Positions 15,424 to 24,204 of a stretch of 64,000 bases of DNA are shown here, piece by piece; the first letter of the stretch is position 1, and every line of letters begins with the position of its first letter. Source of the DNA: CAVVFX01 sp963747535 (GTDB lineage Bacteria; Acidobacteriota; Terriglobia; Bryobacterales; Bryobacteraceae); assembly GCA_963747535.1 (NCBI GenBank), contig CAVVFX010000011.1, forward strand, positions 434,001-498,000, in the 5' to 3' direction. Position numbers and translations under genes: made by a program. Below the pieces are notes generated by a model that worked only from the letters and a program-made list of their open reading frames with translations, ran no database searches and was not told where the DNA came from.

Positions 15424-15429
15424 TACAAT
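15424..15429 (+). promoter_or_regulatory. TACAAT -10 element giving a leaderless-looking start
   Basis: TACAAT ends eight bases before the ATG at 15438, so transcription would begin at or within a base or two of the start codon. No Shine-Dalgarno precedes the ATG. The -35 is not obvious. Confidence 0.4.
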
Positions 15430-15437
15430 GTTAGTCC

Positions 15438-15782
15438 ATGAAACTATTCAGACACTTACTTGGTTCCGCGGCATTCGTCGCGGCTCTCGCAGTGCCGTTC
15501 GCGGCACTCGCACAAACACCAGCCGCGACTCCTAAGACAACCGCGACCAAGACAACCGCTCCCAGCGCCGCCGACATCGCCGACGCGAAGTCCAAAGGCT
15601 TGGTCTGGGTTAACACCGGATCGGACACGAAGGCCTATCACAAGAGCGATGACAAGTACTACGGCAATACCAAGAAGGGTAAGTTCATGACCGAAGCGGA
15701 TGCCCAGAAGGCCGGCTATCATTTGGCCAAGGAAGGCGCCGCCGGCAAGAAGAAGACCCCTGCCACGACTCCCGCCAAGTAA
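15438..15782 (+). CDS. Small exported protein with VWVNT...YYGxTKxGKFMTEADA domain
   Basis: 114 residues. Signal peptide 1-25 (LLGSAAFVAALAVPFAALAQ). A low-complexity Thr/Lys/Ala linker surrounds one conserved module of about 45 residues: KGLVWVNTGSDTKAYHKSDD, KYYGNTKKGKFMTEADAQKAGYH. The same module occurs in many small exported acidobacterial proteins and at the ends of nuclease-like proteins; it resembles Ada-type or thermonuclease tail domains. Function unknown. It converges on the Cys-rich gene with hairpin copy D in between. Confidence 0.75.
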   Translation: MKLFRHLLGSAAFVAALAVPFAALAQTPAATPKTTATKTTAPSAADIADAKSKGLVWVNTGSDTKAYHKSDDKYYGNTKKGKFMTEADAQKAGYHLAKEGAAGKKKTPATTPAK

Positions 15783-15821
15783 CCTTTTTTCGCTCACCAC
15801 GCCGCCGGACAGCGCTCCGTA

Positions 15822-15866
15822 GGACAGGCCATCGTCTTATGTGGCCTGTCCGGCTGCGCAGCAGCC
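15822..15866. repeat. Dispersed composite hairpin, copy D
   Basis: Arm 15822-15831 (GGACAGGCCA), loop TCGTCTTATG, arm 15842-15851 (TGGCCTGTCC), then GGCTGC-GCA-GCAGCC (15852-15866). Compared with copies B, C, E and F, both sides of the stem differ in a matched way. It lies between convergent genes. Confidence 0.75.
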
Positions 15867-15883
15867 CGCTTTCCACTAAACGC

Positions 15884-16132
15884 TCAAATTTCTTCAGGAT
15901 GTTGCAGTGGGTCGGGACCCGGGTGCGGTTCGTCATTCGGATGCGTGACGTACGCGTGCCGCGAGTAGCCGGCTTCCTGCACCGTCGGGCGCTCTTCCAA
16001 TTTGACTTCGCAGTTACAGCAATCGCTGCAACTGCCGCAACGCTCGCACAGATGATTGGCACAGGTGTCTTTCGTACAAGTGGCGCAGATGCGAGTGGAT
16101 TCTTCGGCGCAGATACTGCAGTTAAACGCCAT
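15884..16132 (-). CDS. Small Cys-rich zinc-binding-type protein
   Basis: 82 residues. The first 42 contain twelve cysteines (MAFNCSICAEESTRICATC, TKDTCANHLCERCGSCSDCC, NCEV), including four CxxC pairs and a His, in a B-box or treble-clef-like spacing. The tail is Pro/His rich (HPNDEPHPGPDPLQHP). No signal peptide, so probably cytoplasmic. It starts 2 bp after the stop of the gene at 16135-16662 and so is probably co-transcribed with it. I do not recognise a named family. Confidence 0.7.
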   Translation of the reverse strand: MAFNCSICAEESTRICATCTKDTCANHLCERCGSCSDCCNCEVKLEERPTVQEAGYSRHAYVTHPNDEPHPGPDPLQHPEEI

Positions 16133-16134
16133 GG

Positions 16135-16662
16135 TTAATTACGTCTTCCTTTCATAATAGACTCCCGGCAGCGTTGGGCTTCCTTATCGGCTACATCGAA
16201 CTGCTGTTCTTTGTGGCTGGCCAGATCGACCACGTATTCGCGGAAACGGTCCCGATTACGGTTACCTTCCGCGAGCAGGCTGCTGATCAGGTCGGCGAGC
16301 GCGGGATTCTGATACTTGCGCAGGCCAGGGTCGAGGGAGATAAGTTCCATCTCCATTGATTGGATGCGGAACAACGCCGACAGGCAATCGGAAAGTTTCG
16401 AGGGATGCTGGACGAGCTCGTGCATGGCCTGCACGATGGCTTTATTCTGAGCGAGCGCGCTGTCGCGCAGTTGATTGTAGGTCGGCGCCGCGCCCTTGGC
16501 GACCCAGTCGGGCGTGTTGATTTGTTCGATCATCGGCGCAAGTTTCTGGGTTTGGTCGGCGACCGTGTTAAAGAGTTGGGCCGCGTCGTAATCGGTCATG
16601 ACGCTCACCTGTTGCGCAAATGTAGGAACGGCGAGCAGCAGCACAGACAAGTGGAACTTCAC
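16135..16662 (-). CDS. Exported helical protein of unknown function
   Basis: 175 residues from a GTG at 16660-16662. The longer open frame upstream is antisense to the YqiA-like gene and is rejected. Signal peptide MKFHLSVLLLAVPTFAQQ, then a mostly helical domain: DAAQLFNTVADQTQKLAPMI, NQLRDSALAQNKAIVQAMHE, and SLLAEGNRNRDRFREYVVDL. The C-terminus is charged. There are no cysteines apart from two scattered ones and no catalytic motif. Unrecognised. It precedes the Cys-rich gene by 2 bp. Confidence 0.65.
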   Translation of the reverse strand: MKFHLSVLLLAVPTFAQQVSVMTDYDAAQLFNTVADQTQKLAPMIEQINTPDWVAKGAAPTYNQLRDSALAQNKAIVQAMHELVQHPSKLSDCLSALFRIQSMEMELISLDPGLRKYQNPALADLISSLLAEGNRNRDRFREYVVDLASHKEQQFDVADKEAQRCRESIMKGRRN

Positions 16663-16718
16663 CCTTACAAAGTAACAGTTGACGGTGGACGGGTTCGCAA
16701 AAAAAGCATCGACAACGT

Positions 16719-17342
16719 CTACTCCACAAGAAAAGACGCGGATTCCTCCCAGATTGCGTCGAGGACGTCCAATAAATCGTGGCCGGAGTTCAGGGGGACG
16801 AGCCGCGTGTGCGTGTTTTCGGCAGCCCAGCGCACGGCTGCCGCAATCGGGACGACGTTGTCCTCTATGCCGTGAAAGATGAGCGTAGGCTGCGGGCACG
16901 GTGGATACGCGGGATGTCCGGCAGAGTCGTTGAGCAGATCGATGCACAGACGGCGCATGTCGCGCGTCGCGTAGTGGTAGACCTCGGCGGACCCAAGTTC
17001 GCGCCAGGCCGCGACCTTCTCCGCGCCGAAGGCCTCGGCCCAGCGGTCGCCGAATCCGAAAGCCGGAGCCAGCAGAACCATGCGATCGATCTCGGGGTGT
17101 CGCGACGCGTAGAGAGCCGCGAGATATCCGCCCATGCTGGAGCCCATCAGAATGGCAGGCTGTCCGTTCAGCATGCGAGTGATGAAGTCGAGTTGACGGG
17201 TGATGGTGAGGTGCTCGAAGTCGCCCTGGTCGAGAGCAGGGATCTCCAAGGCAACGCCGGCTGACGCGAGTTTCTCGCGAAAGAATTGGGCTTTGCGGGA
17301 CTGCGGTCCGGACGCGAAGCCATGCAGATAGAGGCAGCGCAT
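16719..17342 (-). CDS. YqiA/YcfP-like alpha/beta-hydrolase (UPF0227 type)
   Basis: 207 residues, the usual length. MRCLYLHGFASGPQSRKAQFF at the start, nucleophile elbow GSSMGG (Ser69), acid HGIEDNVVP (Asp161) and base NSGHDLL (His188). The group contains cytoplasmic short-chain esterases with no fixed physiological substrate. It follows the MFS gene by 5 bp on the same strand, so the two are probably one transcript. Confidence 0.85.
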   Translation of the reverse strand: MRCLYLHGFASGPQSRKAQFFREKLASAGVALEIPALDQGDFEHLTITRQLDFITRMLNGQPAILMGSSMGGYLAALYASRHPEIDRMVLLAPAFGFGDRWAEAFGAEKVAAWRELGSAEVYHYATRDMRRLCIDLLNDSAGHPAYPPCPQPTLIFHGIEDNVVPIAAAVRWAAENTHTRLVPLNSGHDLLDVLDAIWEESASFLVE

Positions 17343-17347
17343 ATTGG

Positions 17348-18643
17348 TTAGCCGGGCGTAACAACCGACTCGTAGTCGTCCTTCTCCGGTTCTTGTTCAC
17401 GCGGCGGTTCCGGAAGCTTGCCCGCCAGGTCGGCCCACAGCCAGAAGATAGATGTCGACGCGCTGAAACACCCCGCGATGGCGCCGATCGTGCGGATGGG
17501 CAGGTGATCGCTGGCTATACTGGCTGCTCCCATCGACACCATCATCATGGCGTTGGTCATCATCTCGGTGGTCGAAAAGATGCGGCCGCGCAGACGGTCG
17601 GGGACGTGGGTGAGGAGCATGGTCCGGTTGAGGACATTGTTCGAACCCATGGCGATGCGCGAGATCCCGATGCACAGGGAGGAGAGCCAGATGGTCGGCA
17701 TCAGCGCGTAGAAAATGTACGCGAGGCCGTGGATGAAGTAGCCGATGCTGATCGCGTTCTTGTAGCCGCCGAACGAGAGGCGCTTGCCGATGCGATGCGC
17801 GAGTACGCCGCCGATGACCAGGCCCACGCCCGCCGAACTCCAGATGATGCCGATCCCAGCTGATCCGCGCTGGAAGACGATTTCGCCGAAGAGGGTGAAG
17901 AGGATCTGGGCTGCGCCTCCGCCACTGGCCCATCCGACATAAGCCATGCCGATGGCGAAGATCAGGGGCGTCGCGCGCATGTAGGCGAAAGTTTCTTTCA
18001 AGTCTTTGCGGAACTCGCCGAAGCTGTGATGGGCGGCCATCTTTCGCTCCGGGCGGAAGTGGCCCTCGGGCGTGCGGAGATGCCAGATGGCCCAGGCGCT
18101 GAAGACGAACGAGAGAGCGTTGGCAACGAAGGCCCATTCGTACCCGAACTTCATGGTGCTCACGCCGCCGAGCAGCGTGCCGATGGACAGCGTCAACCAG
18201 GCGGTGGTCTGGGTGAGCGCGTTGGCGGTGTGCAGTTCTTCCGTGCTGGTGATGCGTGGCAGAATCGCCGAGCGTCCGCTGGTGAAGAATGGGGACGCGA
18301 ACACCAGGAGTCCACTGAGAAAGTAGAGGAGCCACCGTTGTTCGAAGCGCAGAATCAGGATAAAGGCCAGGGCGACGACACTGCGGATGATGTCGCTGGC
18401 GAGCATGATTTTGCGGCGGTCGAAGCGGTCGAGTGCGACTCCGGCCACGGGTCCCGCAAGGATAGCGGGGAGGGTGCGGGCGATCATGACGCCGCCCACC
18501 GCGAGACCGGAGCCGGTGAGGTGTAGGGTGAGGCTGAGGACGGCGATGCTGTTGAAATGGTCGCCGACTTCGCTCACGACCTGGCCCATCCAGGTGTAGC
18601 GGTAGTTGGGGTTGGATTTTAGAAGAGACCAGAAGCCGGGCAC
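17348..18643 (-). CDS. Major facilitator superfamily exporter (MFS_3 type)
   Basis: 431 residues with 10-12 predicted transmembrane helices. The loop 2-3 motif reads AGVALDRFDRRKIMLASDII, and helix 1 starts YRYTWMGQVVSEVGDHF, as in the enterobactin-exporter-like group. C-terminal tail acidic. Proteins of this group export siderophores, macrolides or other small molecules; the substrate here is unknown. First of a two-gene unit with the YqiA-like hydrolase. Confidence 0.85.
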   Translation of the reverse strand: MPGFWSLLKSNPNYRYTWMGQVVSEVGDHFNSIAVLSLTLHLTGSGLAVGGVMIARTLPAILAGPVAGVALDRFDRRKIMLASDIIRSVVALAFILILRFEQRWLLYFLSGLLVFASPFFTSGRSAILPRITSTEELHTANALTQTTAWLTLSIGTLLGGVSTMKFGYEWAFVANALSFVFSAWAIWHLRTPEGHFRPERKMAAHHSFGEFRKDLKETFAYMRATPLIFAIGMAYVGWASGGGAAQILFTLFGEIVFQRGSAGIGIIWSSAGVGLVIGGVLAHRIGKRLSFGGYKNAISIGYFIHGLAYIFYALMPTIWLSSLCIGISRIAMGSNNVLNRTMLLTHVPDRLRGRIFSTTEMMTNAMMMVSMGAASIASDHLPIRTIGAIAGCFSASTSIFWLWADLAGKLPEPPREQEPEKDDYESVVTPG

Positions 18644-18697
18644 TCATAATAGGGTATCGTTGGTCGGCAGGGCGTTCTGTAGGCGAATCGGTGCAGC

Positions 18698-18726
18698 AAA
18701 AAAAAAGCCTCCGGATATCCGGAGGC
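18698..18726 (-). terminator. Strong intrinsic terminator, minus-strand orientation
   Basis: Perfect 20-bp palindrome GCCTCCGGATATCCGGAGGC (18707-18726) followed on the minus strand by nine T (the A run 18698-18706). It would stop transcripts coming from 18727-19060, where only a 65-residue secreted-like frame is visible. On the plus strand it is preceded rather than followed by A, so it works in one direction. Confidence 0.8.
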
Positions 18727-18862
18727 ACTAAAGGGAGGAGATTCTATTGAAGCGTCAAGCGTTTCGGCGGGTTAGCGCCGATTTGCTTCTACCACTTCAG
18801 CTTACGGGTTTGCGAGTCTTAATCTAAGTACCCAAAGGGAGACACTGCAGACCACTTTTGTA

Positions 18863-19060
18863 TTAAGACCTAGGCGTACCAGAACCCATAGTGCCACCGA
18901 TGTGCCTCTGCGTCCCATCGTGACAGAGGACGTTCTCAACATGGGAATCAGCAGCCGTCGCGGCAGCCGGTCGGAGCTCGCGGCGCGACGCTTCCGTTCC
19001 TCCCCAGAGAACCGTTGAGCAAACCGCAGCGAGAAAGAGGCACTTGAGTTGGGCTTTCAT
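18863..19060 (-). CDS. Putative small exported peptide
   Basis: 65 residues: a convincing signal peptide (MKAQLKCLFLAAVCSTVLWG) ending near GTEAS, then a polar region ending HVENVLCHDGTQRHIGG and a Gly/Ser tail. The CHDGT motif recalls small DUF3761-like proteins with CxDGT, but the family's second half is missing. No Shine-Dalgarno is visible. Support comes from the signal peptide and from the intrinsic terminator 136 bp downstream in the same direction. Could be spurious. Confidence 0.4.
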   Translation of the reverse strand: MKAQLKCLFLAAVCSTVLWGGTEASRRELRPAAATAADSHVENVLCHDGTQRHIGGTMGSGTPRS

Positions 19061-19599
19061 AAGTTAGGTTAGCCTAAGCGAGAGTTAGTGATCCGCCAGA
19101 CCGGCCCGGTTAGCGTCGAGTTAGAAAGGCGTTCACAACCTCAGAGTAAAGTCTCGGGAAATCCCGGCACAGTACTCAAAAGGACACATCGCCGCAGGCC
19201 GTTGGTTTTCTGCCCCATGAGTACCAGGACCACAAACCAGTTTTAAGCGTGCTCGAAGAATTGGGGATGGAAATTCAGCCGCGGCAGGGCGCCAGTCGTA
19301 CGGGCAGTTGACCAGCATACGGGACGCACGCGTCACTAGTCTGAGACTAACGGCTGAAGATGGTTCCAGTACAGTACCAGGTAGCCTACTCGCCGCCACA
19401 AGCGTGTCATTGGATGCGCAGACTACTATCCACGAAAGTTAGCTTGAAGTGGGGCAGCCAAATCCTGGCTTCAGCCGGCCTTTGAGGCGGCTTATCTCGA
19501 GGACACTACACTGGCAATTTCCACCGAAAAACCATTGATCTGTGTTGATCGCTGCGACTTATGCTTGCGCCTCAGAGGGAGCAATCTCGACCCAAACCC
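19061..19599. other. Intergenic region, nothing recognised
   Basis: 540 bp without a supported gene. Short open frames on the minus strand (19133-19399) lack ribosome sites and recognisable residues. No repeat of the families described elsewhere was found here. Confidence 0.5.
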
Positions 19600-22041
19600 C
19601 TACGCCTGTTGCGCAACCGCGTGGATGGCGGTTCCGGAGTCTCTTGTGCGCTCCTTCGAGAACACGATGACCGGCGCCGCCTTCCTGAGGCGCTTTTCCT
19701 CGTACATGCGTTCGTCGGCCTTCTCGAGTACGCCTTCCGCATCGGTAGCGTCATCCGGATACAGTGCGCATCCCGCGCTAATGGAAATCTTGCAGCCAAT
19801 CTCCGCGCCGGCGCGCTGTCCGGCCTCGTGAATTCTTTCCATCAACGCCGGTAGACAGTCGCCCGGGTCTGATAACACCAATACAAACTCATCGCCTCCC
19901 AGCCGCGCGACGACGTCCGTGGACCGGCAGGACTTTCGCAGCCCCGCGGCGACACTTTGCAGCACGCGATTTCCCGCCAGGTGTCCGTGCTCATCGTTCG
20001 CTTTCTTGAACCCGTCCAGGTCCATCACGATCACTGCCATGGGGATCCTGCGTTGCGCGCACACGACCACCTCCTCGGCCAGATACTGGAATAGCGATCG
20101 CGAATTCAGCAGGCCGGTCAACTCGTCCGTGCGCGCGGCATCCTGGACATGCTCGAAGCGCAGCGCGTTCTCAATCACGACCCCGACCTTGGCGCTGATA
20201 TTCTGCAGGATTCTGCGATGGTCCAGGGTGAACGCGTCAGCCTGCAGTTGATATAGCGTCAGCACGCCCACCACCTGTTCGCGGCAAACCAGCGGCACGG
20301 CAATCGCCGATCGCAGCGGTGTCACCTTGGTCGCGTCATTCAGGTAGCCGGACTCGACTGCCGGATTGCCGTTCACAATAGGCTGGTTATTCTCCGCAAC
20401 CCAGCCCGAGAGGCCTTGGCCCAGGGGGATGCGCAGCGAAGAGAAGAGCCGGTAGCTTTCCCCCTTGACGTGCTGGGGAATCAGTTCATTTTGATTGCGC
20501 ACCCAGATCACCACCGCGTCGTGTGGCATGGCTTTCCCGAGGCGCACTGCGAGCAGCGCCAGGGTTTCATCCAGACTCAGCGAGCTGCCCAGATCGTTGG
20601 CGATTTCCACCAGCATCTGAAACTCGCGGCGTGCATCCGAGATGCTCATGCGGAAGTTACGGTCGGGAAGCAGGCTGACCGGATCAGGCGCAAAGCCGGT
20701 AGCCGGACTGGCTCCGCGCTCGACCTTGATGTGGGCTGAGATTTTCGCGGAATCCATAGCTTCCGATTTCGCCTTCAGTTCCAGTTCACGGTAGCGTGCC
20801 TGCAGAACTTTGACGACCCTGGGATCGTAGCTCGTGCCCGACTCCGCGGCGACGATCGCCAGCGCCCCTTCGAGCGGCAACGCTTTGCGATACTGCCGGT
20901 CGGAAGCCAGTGCATCCAGGCAATCGACGGCCGACAGAATGCGCGCGCCAATGGGGATCTCTTCGCCCTTGAGGCCGTCCGGATAGCCTGTTCCATCGAA
21001 TTTCTCGTGATGCGCGCGAACAATCGGAACCACGGGGTAGGGAAAATTGACGCGCTCCAGAATCTCGGCTCCGACGATGGGGTGAATCTTCATCTTCTCG
21101 AACTCGTCGGAAGTCAGGCGGCCGGGCTTGGAGATGATGTACTCCGGTACCGCGAGTTTGCCGATGTCATGCAGCAGCGCCGCGGCTTCGATGGCCTGCA
21201 TCTCCAGCGGCGTCAGCCCCAGTTCCCTGCCGACCTCGGATGCGTAAACTTGCACGCGGCGAAGATGGGCGGACGTAGTATCGTCCTTGGCGTCGATCGC
21301 CAGAGCCAGCGCTTCAATGGTGCGAAGGTGCAGGTTGGCCATATCGCCGATATGTTTCTGCTGCTCCTCGACCCGGGTGAGATAGATATTGTAGGACCGG
21401 TATACCAGATAGACCACCGGAAGAGTCATCAATGCGCCGCCGATTCCGATCCCCGCAACCAGCAGGCGGAAGCATTGTGCAATGATGCCTCCTACCAGGT
21501 ATTGCGGAGAGGTCCACAGAAACGATTCCCGCCACACTGCAAGGATCGGCTTGTTGGTCGTGATACCAATGATTCCGGACAGCACCAGGGTGTTGACGAC
21601 GAAGTAGGCGAGCGAAGCGCCGACGATGGGAAACATTCCGTACGGATCGACCGACTTGAGCGCCGGGTGATCGATGCAGAGACTGGCGGCGGACACGGCT
21701 AACGAGATCTGGGAAACGTTGAAAACCAAGTGGTACAAATGCGGCCGGTTTCTGAATTTATAAAAGCTCTGTCCGAGAACGCTGGCGACGCTGATCACGA
21801 TCCCGCCGGCGAGGTGTAAGTCGCTTAGGCCGGCAATGACAAAGACATAATTCATCGACAGGGTCGAGAAGATCCCCGGCAGCCGGACCTTAAATCCGGA
21901 AGTCGCCACGGCAGCCAGCATGTACAGTCCGAGCCTGGGTAATTCCTGATCCGTGGGCCGCCATTTGCTCAGCGCGAGGGCGGATAGAGACAGGCCGGCG
22001 AGAACGACCACGAGCCAGTATGCTTTCGCCTGCTTTGACAC
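19600..22041 (-). CDS. Membrane-bound HD-GYP / GAF / GGDEF c-di-GMP enzyme
   Basis: 813 residues from a GTG with AAAGGAG seven bases upstream. Eight or so N-terminal TM helices (residues 8-215) resemble a MASE-type sensor. The HD-GYP phosphodiesterase domain follows: HLRRVQVYASEVG, HDIGK (HD 291-292) and HHEKFDGTGYPDG (344-356). A GAF domain lies at about 470-610, and a diguanylate cyclase domain at about 640-790 with DELTGLLNSRS, MDLDGFKKANDEHGH and an intact GGDEF (715-719). The RxxD product-inhibition site is RSTD (706-709), exactly five residues upstream. Both synthetic and degradative sites look active, so net output must depend on sensing. Monocistronic. Confidence 0.92.
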   Translation of the reverse strand: MSKQAKAYWLVVVLAGLSLSALALSKWRPTDQELPRLGLYMLAAVATSGFKVRLPGIFSTLSMNYVFVIAGLSDLHLAGGIVISVASVLGQSFYKFRNRPHLYHLVFNVSQISLAVSAASLCIDHPALKSVDPYGMFPIVGASLAYFVVNTLVLSGIIGITTNKPILAVWRESFLWTSPQYLVGGIIAQCFRLLVAGIGIGGALMTLPVVYLVYRSYNIYLTRVEEQQKHIGDMANLHLRTIEALALAIDAKDDTTSAHLRRVQVYASEVGRELGLTPLEMQAIEAAALLHDIGKLAVPEYIISKPGRLTSDEFEKMKIHPIVGAEILERVNFPYPVVPIVRAHHEKFDGTGYPDGLKGEEIPIGARILSAVDCLDALASDRQYRKALPLEGALAIVAAESGTSYDPRVVKVLQARYRELELKAKSEAMDSAKISAHIKVERGASPATGFAPDPVSLLPDRNFRMSISDARREFQMLVEIANDLGSSLSLDETLALLAVRLGKAMPHDAVVIWVRNQNELIPQHVKGESYRLFSSLRIPLGQGLSGWVAENNQPIVNGNPAVESGYLNDATKVTPLRSAIAVPLVCREQVVGVLTLYQLQADAFTLDHRRILQNISAKVGVVIENALRFEHVQDAARTDELTGLLNSRSLFQYLAEEVVVCAQRRIPMAVIVMDLDGFKKANDEHGHLAGNRVLQSVAAGLRKSCRSTDVVARLGGDEFVLVLSDPGDCLPALMERIHEAGQRAGAEIGCKISISAGCALYPDDATDAEGVLEKADERMYEEKRLRKAAPVIVFSKERTRDSGTAIHAVAQQA

Positions 22042-22327
22042 CTATTCGCTCCTTTCCAAATGTGGCTAAGTCCGAGCGTAGAGGGTTGCGATCCCGGGAA
22101 ATAGTACCCAACGGAATACGATTCGTCAGTCGGCGCCGGAGTCGTACTTCGAGTACTAGGACTATCGCCAGTGTAGTGTCCACGAAATAACTGGACAGAA
22201 CGGTCGCCGGTGGAAATCTAGGAATTGATGCAAAATGTGTTTTGGAAGAGTCTCCGGTGAACTGAGCCTCCTCCAGTAAGCGTTTCGCCGCGCCGTTGCA
22301 CAAAAGGACCCATGGGAGGGGCTCGAA

Positions 22328-23194
22328 ATGGCCGTGAGCTTAAGTAACCTGATCGGGCGCGAGCTTCAGATCGAAAAGATCGTGACTGGGGTGGGTTTTC
22401 CATTTGTGAATCATGGTGAGCAGTTCACTGAGGGACCAGTTTTCAGCAGGCGGGGCTACCTGCTTTTCTGCGATATACCGGGCAAGCGCCTCATGAAATG
22501 GGAAGGAGGGTCGCTCACGGTTTTTCGTGTGGAGAGTGCGTCCGCTACCGGACTTACTTTCGACCACCAGGGTCGACTACTGGTGTGCCAACGCCTCCGG
22601 GTAACGCGAACCGAGAAGGACGGCACGATCACGGTCCTCGCGGATGCTTACGAGGGTAAGAAACTCAACATACCGAACGACCTGGTTTATGCCATCGACG
22701 GCAGCATTTATTTCAGCGACCTGCGCGAACGGAATGCCGTTGCCGATCCTGAGCACACGGACTTTTCCGCGCTATACCAACTGACGTCCAAAGGAGAGCT
22801 CAGAATCGCATCGCGGGATTGCGCTCGACCGAACGGTGTTGCGCTATCGGCGAATCAGCAAAAACTCTACCTCGCGGACAGTGGGCAGCGCAATGTGCGA
22901 GTCTACGACATCGCCGCGGACGGTTCGCTCCGGAACGGCCGGGTGTTCGTTGACATGACCGCCTCCCCCGGCGTACCGGACGGCCTCAAGACAGACGAAG
23001 ACGGAAATCTCTGGGTCGCGGGCGGCGGTGGCATCTGGGTCTTTGATGCTCATTCGAATCACGTTGGGACAATTCCTCTGCCGGAAAGCCCAAGCAATTG
23101 CTGCTGGGGCGCGGGGTTCCGCAATCTTTATGTAACGGCACGGACTTCGGTTTACAAAATTGCGACTGCCGTGAACGGTACACGAACTTATTAG
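22328..23194 (+). CDS. SMP-30/gluconolactonase-type beta-propeller hydrolase
   Basis: 288 residues; GGAGGGG seven bases before ATG 22328. Family landmarks are EQFTEGPVF with the metal-ligand Glu, LFCDIPGKRL, LNIPNDLVYAIDGSIYFSDL with the Asn ligand, ARPNGVALSANQQKLYLAD, and GVPDGLKTDEDGNLWVA with the Asp. These are calcium- or zinc-dependent lactonases of sugar metabolism. No signal peptide, so cytoplasmic. The 286 bp upstream show no other feature. Confidence 0.88.
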   Translation: MAVSLSNLIGRELQIEKIVTGVGFPFVNHGEQFTEGPVFSRRGYLLFCDIPGKRLMKWEGGSLTVFRVESASATGLTFDHQGRLLVCQRLRVTRTEKDGTITVLADAYEGKKLNIPNDLVYAIDGSIYFSDLRERNAVADPEHTDFSALYQLTSKGELRIASRDCARPNGVALSANQQKLYLADSGQRNVRVYDIAADGSLRNGRVFVDMTASPGVPDGLKTDEDGNLWVAGGGGIWVFDAHSNHVGTIPLPESPSNCCWGAGFRNLYVTARTSVYKIATAVNGTRTY

Positions 23195-24204
23195 AAGGAT
23201 TCGCGATTGGTACTTGCCTTTGCGCAGGTAAGCTTGACGTCGCTCGGCAGATCAGTAAGCAATTGGCTCGAGAGAAGCCTCGATCCTCTGTGCGCCCGGA
23301 AACTCACTCAGTCGACGCACGCGACTGGAAGTACTTTTGACGATCCGGCGACCAGCCAGCGATTCGCCGCCCTCGCACGTAGTTCAACCGCGCATCGCTT
23401 CTTCCTGCTTCGTTGCGAATTTTGAGCCGTGGCCTGTCATCTGGTAACTCCCGCGGACATCAGCCGCACCACGCTTGAGAATCGAAGATTTGTCGCGAAA
23501 CCTAACGGAATTCTCTTGCGTGTGTTCCCGAACGGAGCGATCAATGTGATCGTGCCAACCACCAATCGAATACCAACAAAGACATACAACGGATTTGCGA
23601 TTCCGCTGCAACTCGAAGCCGACCTCGGCAACGCGCTGCTCATCGCTGAAGACGAGGAAGCCACCCATCGCGGTCGCGGCGAACCTCGGGGAACAGCGGC
23701 GGCCACTAGTCTCCAGCGCGCGAGAGCAGGCGAAAACGCCTACTCCACTTGCGAAGAACCAACTCTTTGCAAGTCTTGTACTACTAACAGTCAAAGTCTT
23801 CGCGGCCCGCGAAGAATCGCGGAGTAGGCCTTTGGCCAGGCCTTTGGCCTTGGGCTGCGGAGCAGCCGCTGGAGTTTGTATATTTGAATTTCCACTTCTT
23901 GCGAAGCGCGGTCACGTGTAATGGGGAAAGCACGTTTCTCCGGCTTCGTCTCGAATCGTCGGGTGAAAGGCGAAGCCAGAGAAACGGCCTCAAACCAGGC
24001 CGCTTCGCACACCAAAGCCTGTCGCGAGCGCGACAAAAGCGACCAGGGGGTCGCTTGCGGACGTGGGCGTCCGCCCCACAAAAGGCCAAAGCCGAGCGGC
24101 CTTTGGCCTGCTCGCGGCGCGAAGCGACGCGTGTACAACTCGGTTGCACTTGCGGCTTGCCGCTATACGGAGTAGGCCTTTGGCCTGCGTCGACTGACAG
24201 GCAG
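23195..24204. other. 1-kb non-coding region rich in short repeats
   Basis: No supported gene. Frames open on both strands between 23384 and 23827 but contradict each other and match nothing I know. From 23821 the sequence is dominated by AGGCCTTTGGCC motifs, GGCTGCGGAGCAGCC, and copies of GGAGTAGGCCTTTGGCCTGC (23821-23837 partial; 24169-24188 complete). The minus strand of 23884-24222 reads as the PRAGQRP / FVGRTPTSASDPL type of spurious frame found in intergenic DNA of related genomes. Likely a graveyard of dispersed repeats. Confidence 0.5.

Noticed and set aside
16663..17400. N-terminal extension of the exported helical protein (frame open to 17400)
   Set aside because: This part is the same-strand, different-frame shadow of the YqiA-like gene; the GTG at 16662 gives a proper signal peptide.
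23384..23827. Opposed open frames of about 130 codons
   Set aside because: Both strands are open, neither has a ribosome site or known residues, and the region merges into repeat-rich DNA.
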